Part shown: in pieces, positions 60,581 through 64,000 of the stretch
How positions within the stretch are numbered: the stretch's first letter is position 1
How the letters are laid out: the number at the start of each line of letters is the position of its first letter
Assembly (NCBI RefSeq): GCF_900142395.1
Contig: NZ_FRAS01000001.1
Coordinates: forward strand, 372,001-436,000
Direction: 5' to 3'
DNA length: 64,000 nt
Origin: Hymenobacter psychrotolerans DSM 18569
GTDB taxonomy: Bacteria > Bacteroidota > Bacteroidia > Cytophagales > Hymenobacteraceae
Notes under the pieces: generated by a model
What the model was told of the DNA's origin: nothing
What the model saw: only the letters and a program-made list of their open reading frames with translations
The model's database searches: none
Made by a program: the position numbers and the translations under genes

Positions 60581-61636
60581 TTACTTAGCGGCGTACTGCT
60601 TCTGGTAGTATTCCTGATAAGCGCCGCTGGTGACGTGCTCCAGCCACTCCTCGTTTTCCAGGTACCAGTCTACGGTCTGGCTCAGGCCCTGCTCAAACGT
60701 GACGGACGGTTTCCAGCCCAGCTCGTTCATGATTTTGCTGCTGTCGATGGCGTAGCGCAGGTCGTGGCCGGCGCGGTCTGTCACGAAGGTGATGAGCTTG
60801 CGCGACGTACCCTTTTCCTGGCCGGTTTTCTCGTCCAGCGTATCGCAGAGCAGGTGAATCAGGTCGAGGTTTTTCCACTCGTTCACGCCGCCAATGTTGT
60901 AGGTTTCGCCGACGGTGCCTTTGTGGAACACCGCGTCGATGGCCGTGGCATGGTCTTTCACGAACAGCCAGTCGCGCACGTTCTCGCCTTTGCCGTACAC
61001 GGGCACGGGCTGGTTGGTGCGGATGCGGTGAATGGCCAGCGGAATCAGCTTCTCGGGGAAATGGTTGGGACCGTAGTTGTTGGAGCAGTTGCTCAGCTTT
61101 ATGGGCATGTGGTAGGTATGGTACCAGGCCCGCACAAAGTGGTCAGAGGCAGCTTTGGAGGCCGAATACGGCGAGCGGGGGTCGTAGGAAGTGTCCTCGG
61201 TGAACATTTCCGGGCCCATTTCCAGCGAGCCATACACCTCATCGGTGCTGACGTGGTAGAAGGTTTTGCCTTCATAGCCCAGCGGCTTCCACAGGTTTTT
61301 GGCCGCGTTCAGCAGGTGCACCGTGCCCAGCACGTTGGTCTTCACGAAGGCCAGCGGATCGGTGATGGAGCGGTCCACGTGGCTTTCGGCCGCCAGGTGA
61401 ATCACGGCATCGGGCTCTTCGCGGGCAAACAGCTCATCAACAAAGGCCTGGTCGGTGATGTCGCCTTTTACCAGCCGGTAATTGGGCGCATTTTCAATGT
61501 CGCGCAGGTTCTCTAGGTTGCCGGCGTACGTGAGGGCATCCAGGTTGAGAATTTCATACTGCGGATACTTGGTCACGAACAGGCGCACCACGTGCGACCC
61601 AATGAAGCCGGCTCCGCCGGTGATGATAACTTTCAT
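60581..61636 (-). CDS. rfbB: dTDP-glucose 4,6-dehydratase
   Basis: 351 residues. Converts dTDP-glucose to dTDP-4-keto-6-deoxyglucose. TGGAGFIGS near residue 7, the LDALTYAGNLENL signature, HLAAESHVDRSI, the catalytic STDEVYG and YSASKAASDH are all RmlB-specific. The start is 37 bases after galE. The downstream inverted repeat separates it from the epimerase gene. Confidence 0.97.
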   Translation of the reverse strand: MKVIITGGAGFIGSHVVRLFVTKYPQYEILNLDALTYAGNLENLRDIENAPNYRLVKGDITDQAFVDELFAREEPDAVIHLAAESHVDRSITDPLAFVKTNVLGTVHLLNAAKNLWKPLGYEGKTFYHVSTDEVYGSLEMGPEMFTEDTSYDPRSPYSASKAASDHFVRAWYHTYHMPIKLSNCSNNYGPNHFPEKLIPLAIHRIRTNQPVPVYGKGENVRDWLFVKDHATAIDAVFHKGTVGETYNIGGVNEWKNLDLIHLLCDTLDEKTGQEKGTSRKLITFVTDRAGHDLRYAIDSSKIMNELGWKPSVTFEQGLSQTVDWYLENEEWLEHVTSGAYQEYYQKQYAAK

Positions 61637-61673
61637 GGTGTACTGATTTTTGATGTTCGTATGCGCCGGTCAC

Positions 61674-62699
61674 TTATTTCATCAACGCCTGCTGCCATTT
61701 CCAGGAGCTTTCCAGGGCTTCGGCCAGCGTAGCCGTAGTCCGGAAGCCAAGTTCGGCTACCGATTTTGTGACATCGGCATAGATGGCGGGCACGTCGCCG
61801 GGGCGGCGGGGGCCCACTTTGTAGTTGAGCTTGCGGCCGCTCACCTGCTCAAATGTCGTAATGACGTCGAGCACCGTGTTGCCCTGCCCGGTACCTACGT
61901 TGAAGGTTTCCACAGAATTGACTTTGCCATCGAGCAGGCGCTGCACCGCCACTACGTGCGCCTTGGCCAGGTCCACCACGTGTACATAGTCGCGGATGCA
62001 GGAGCCGTCGGGCGTGTCGTAGTCGTTGCCGTAGACGGTCAGCTCCTGCCGGAGGCCGGCGGCGGTCTGCGTGATAAAAGGCACCAGGTTGTTGGGAACT
62101 CCGAGCGGCAACTCGCCAATTTTGGCCGAAGCATGCGCCCCAATGGGGTTGAAGTAGCGCAGCAGAATGGTTTTCAACTCGTTGCCGGGCGCAACGGCCA
62201 CATCATTGAGGATGTCTTCGCACATCTGCTTGGTGGCCCCGTAAGGAGAAGTAGCCTTTTTGGTAGGCGTCTGCTCGGTTACGGGAAGTTGGTCCGGGAT
62301 GCCGTACACGGTGCACGACGACGAGAATACCAGTGCCGTTACCCCAAACTCGCGCATCACCTGTACCAGCGTCAGCAGCGAGCCTACGTTGTTCTGGTAG
62401 TATTCCAGCGGCTTCTGCACCGACTCACCGACGGCCTTGAAAGCGGCGAAATGAATAACGCCGCGCAGGCTGCCTTCCTCGGCAAACACGGCCCGCATGG
62501 CTTCGGCATCGTTGCAGTCGATGCGGTGAAACGGCACCTTCACGCCCAGTATATTCTCGATGCCCGCTACCGCCGACTCCTGCGAGTTGCTGAAATTATC
62601 CACGATAACCGGCTGAAAACCCGCCTCGTACAGCTCAACCACTGCGTGTGAGCCAATGTAGCCGGCTCCACCGGTAACCAGTATTTTCGTGCGCTCCAT
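61674..62699 (-). CDS. galE: UDP-glucose 4-epimerase
   Basis: 341 residues from ATG 62699; the frame runs upstream through the inverted repeat, but MERTKILVTGGAGYIGSH is the family start. Interconverts UDP-glucose and UDP-galactose. TGGAGYIGSHAVVELYEAG, SSSCTVYG, YGATK and the RYFNPIGAH segment identify GalE. It supplies galactose donors to the surface-glycan pathway of the operon. Confidence 0.96.
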   Translation of the reverse strand: MERTKILVTGGAGYIGSHAVVELYEAGFQPVIVDNFSNSQESAVAGIENILGVKVPFHRIDCNDAEAMRAVFAEEGSLRGVIHFAAFKAVGESVQKPLEYYQNNVGSLLTLVQVMREFGVTALVFSSSCTVYGIPDQLPVTEQTPTKKATSPYGATKQMCEDILNDVAVAPGNELKTILLRYFNPIGAHASAKIGELPLGVPNNLVPFITQTAAGLRQELTVYGNDYDTPDGSCIRDYVHVVDLAKAHVVAVQRLLDGKVNSVETFNVGTGQGNTVLDVITTFEQVSGRKLNYKVGPRRPGDVPAIYADVTKSVAELGFRTTATLAEALESSWKWQQALMK

Positions 62700-62708
62700 A
62701 TTGTTTAA

Positions 62709-62798
62709 TGAGTGAAGGAGTGAAGGAGTGAATGAGTGAAGAGGAACGACGTCATCCAACGGCATTCACTACACCACTCATTCACCATTCACTCTCTG
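62709..62798. repeat. Imperfect inverted repeat made of GAGTGAA words
   Basis: The left arm has GAGTGAAGGAGTGAAGGAGT and GAATGAGTGAA; the right arm (about 62766-62796) is largely complementary (CACTCATTCACCATTCACTC). The left side is a near-tandem repeat of a 7-8-base word. The right end touches the stop of the dehydrogenase gene (62800). Confidence 0.7.
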
Positions 62799-62799
62799 A

Positions 62800-64000
62800 T
62801 TACAGGCTCCAGTACTGCATTTCCTGTATCCGGCCCCGGAACAGGCCTTTGATATCAACCAGCACCGCGTTTTCGCTGGTGATGGACTGGAAGTATGCCT
62901 CATCGTGCGCCATGTAGGGAGCGTGGCTGACGGCTACAATCACGCCGTCGTAGTCGGTGCGGACTTCGCCGGCGGGCGTCAGGCGGAAGCCATACTCGTG
63001 GTGCAGCTCATCGGAATCGGCGTGCGGGTCCACGATGTCTACGTTGACGGAGAAATTTTTCAGCTCCTGAATCACGTCGGCCACCTTCGAGTTGCGGATG
63101 TCTTCCACATTCTCCTTGAACGTGGCGCCCATCACCAGTACGCGGCTCTTGGAAACGTCCTTGCCTTTTTTGATCATCATCTGCACGGTTTTGCGTGCGA
63201 TGTAGGCGCCCATGTTGTCGTTGGTGGTGCGGCCGCTCAGAATCACCTTCGCGTCGTAGCCCAGCTCTTTGGCCTTGTAGGTCAGGTAGTACGGGTCGAC
63301 CCCGATGCAGTGGCCGCCCACCAGGCCCGGCGAGAACTTCAGGAAGTTCCACTTGGTGCCGGCCGCTTCCAGCACCTCGTACGTGTTGATGCTCATGCGG
63401 TCAAAAATCATCGACAGCTCATTCATCAAAGCAATATTGACGTCGCGCTGCGTGTTTTCGATGATTTTGGCGGCTTCCGCCACCTTGATGCTGCTGGCGC
63501 GGTGTACGCCGGCTTTCACCACCAGCTCGTAGGTTTTGGCAATTACGTCGAGCGACTCCTCGTCGCAGCCGGCCACCACCTTAATGATGCTGGACAGCGT
63601 GTGCTCTTTGTCGCCGGGGTTGATGCGCTCCGGCGAATAGCCGACTTTAAAGTCTTCCGGGAATTTCAGGCCCGACAGCTTTTCCATTACCGGAATGCAG
63701 TCGTCTTCGGTGCAGCCCGGGTATACCGTGCTTTCGAACACCACATAGTCGCCTTTCTTGAGGACTTTGCCCACCGTGGTCGACGCGCCGAGTAGTGGCC
63801 GCAGGTCGGGCTGGGCGTGCTCGTCGATAGGTGTTGGCACGGCCACGATGAAGAAGCGGGCTTCGCCCAGTACATCCAGCGAGTCGGTAAATTCGATGTC
63901 GCACCCCTCGAAATCCTTGGTTTCCAGCTCACCGCTGGGGTCTACGTGGTTGCGCATCATGTCCACGCGCTTCGCATTGATGTCGAAACCGATAACCTTG
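62800..64000 (-). CDS. UDP-N-acetylglucosamine 6-dehydrogenase, TviB/WbpA-like (N-terminus outside window)
   Basis: About 400 residues are visible; translation continues past the window edge through KVIGFDINAKRVDMMRN, part of the NAD-binding strand. FIVAVPTPIDEHAQPDL, FESTVYPGCTED and SPERINPGDKEH are typical of the UDP-sugar dehydrogenase family, and the catalytic Cys is in GLVGGHCIGVDPYYL. KWNFLKFSPGLVGGHC and the RNSKVADVIQEL end match Vi-antigen TviB rather than UDP-glucose dehydrogenase. It is the first visible gene of the operon leading to rfbA. Confidence 0.9.
   Translation of the reverse strand, partial: KVIGFDINAKRVDMMRNHVDPSGELETKDFEGCDIEFTDSLDVLGEARFFIVAVPTPIDEHAQPDLRPLLGASTTVGKVLKKGDYVVFESTVYPGCTEDDCIPVMEKLSGLKFPEDFKVGYSPERINPGDKEHTLSSIIKVVAGCDEESLDVIAKTYELVVKAGVHRASSIKVAEAAKIIENTQRDVNIALMNELSMIFDRMSINTYEVLEAAGTKWNFLKFSPGLVGGHCIGVDPYYLTYKAKELGYDAKVILSGRTTNDNMGAYIARKTVQMMIKKGKDVSKSRVLVMGATFKENVEDIRNSKVADVIQELKNFSVNVDIVDPHADSDELHHEYGFRLTPAGEVRTDYDGVIVAVSHAPYMAHDEAYFQSITSENAVLVDIKGLFRGRIQEMQYWSL

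Overview
The window reads as chromosomal DNA from a GC-rich member of the Bacteroidota, most like Hymenobacter or a close relative in the Cytophagales (inferred from gene content and style; no 16S rRNA is present). Supporting signs are three secreted proteins with type IX secretion C-terminal sorting domains, promoters of the Bacteroidota TAnnTTTG type instead of E. coli -10 boxes, few Shine-Dalgarno sequences, a sigma-54 with a long acidic insert, a TonB-dependent receptor with a carboxypeptidase-regulatory-like N-terminal domain, and an archaeal/eukaryal-type prolyl-tRNA synthetase. No tRNA, rRNA, CRISPR array, insertion sequence or phage was found.

Layout. 0-6.3 kb: a T9SS-secreted protein, a Rof-like Rho-binding protein, an AT-rich DUF4145 gene, asnS, rpoN and a PAP2-like membrane protein. 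6.3-29.9 kb: two interleaved themes. The first is the 3-hydroxyanthranilate branch of kynurenine breakdown: kmo, kynU, ACMSD, 3-hydroxyanthranilate dioxygenase, an SDR and an ALDH8A1-like 2-aminomuconate-semialdehyde dehydrogenase. The second is a membrane-glycan set: four polytopic GT-C-like or related membrane proteins, two GT2 enzymes of the polyprenyl-phosphate-sugar type, a methyltransferase and three related small lipoproteins. A TonB-dependent receptor broken by two in-frame stops, a DAC-like sensor protein and an AlkB-like dioxygenase lie among them. 29.9-45.1 kb: envelope and housekeeping genes (TonB-domain lipoprotein, DPP IV-type peptidase, FadL-like porin, Gly/Tyr-rich lipoprotein, proS, nfeD-floA, OmpA/PD40 protein). 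45.4-57.1 kb: outer-membrane and secreted proteins, including a 1201-residue modular T9SS protein, and an isopenicillin-N-synthase-like oxygenase. 57.2-64 kb: a chromate transporter, then a minus-strand nucleotide-sugar operon (rfbA, a WbpP/TviC-like epimerase, rfbB, galE and a TviB/WbpA-like dehydrogenase cut by the window edge).

How the genes fit together. The kynurenine enzymes would carry L-kynurenine through 3-hydroxykynurenine, 3-hydroxyanthranilate and 2-amino-3-carboxymuconate semialdehyde to 2-aminomuconate. Tryptophan dioxygenase, formamidase and the 2-aminomuconate deaminase are not in the window. The GT2 enzymes probably make lipid-linked sugar donors that the polytopic membrane proteins use on the periplasmic side, with the lipoproteins as partners. 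The right-end operon would supply dTDP-sugars and UDP-N-acetylhexosaminuronate for surface polysaccharide.

The most unusual DNA is non-coding: a ten-unit exact 21-bp tandem array (31576-31785), a 42-bp-period array of the palindrome CCGCATGCGG (50957-51218), a group of inverted repeats between convergent genes (32474-32732), a 248-bp inverted-repeat element fitted between the floA and ompA stop codons, and three hairpins built of short repeated words directly behind minus-strand stop codons. The best candidate for an undescribed protein system is the lipoprotein/GT-C family seen in two separate minus-strand operons.
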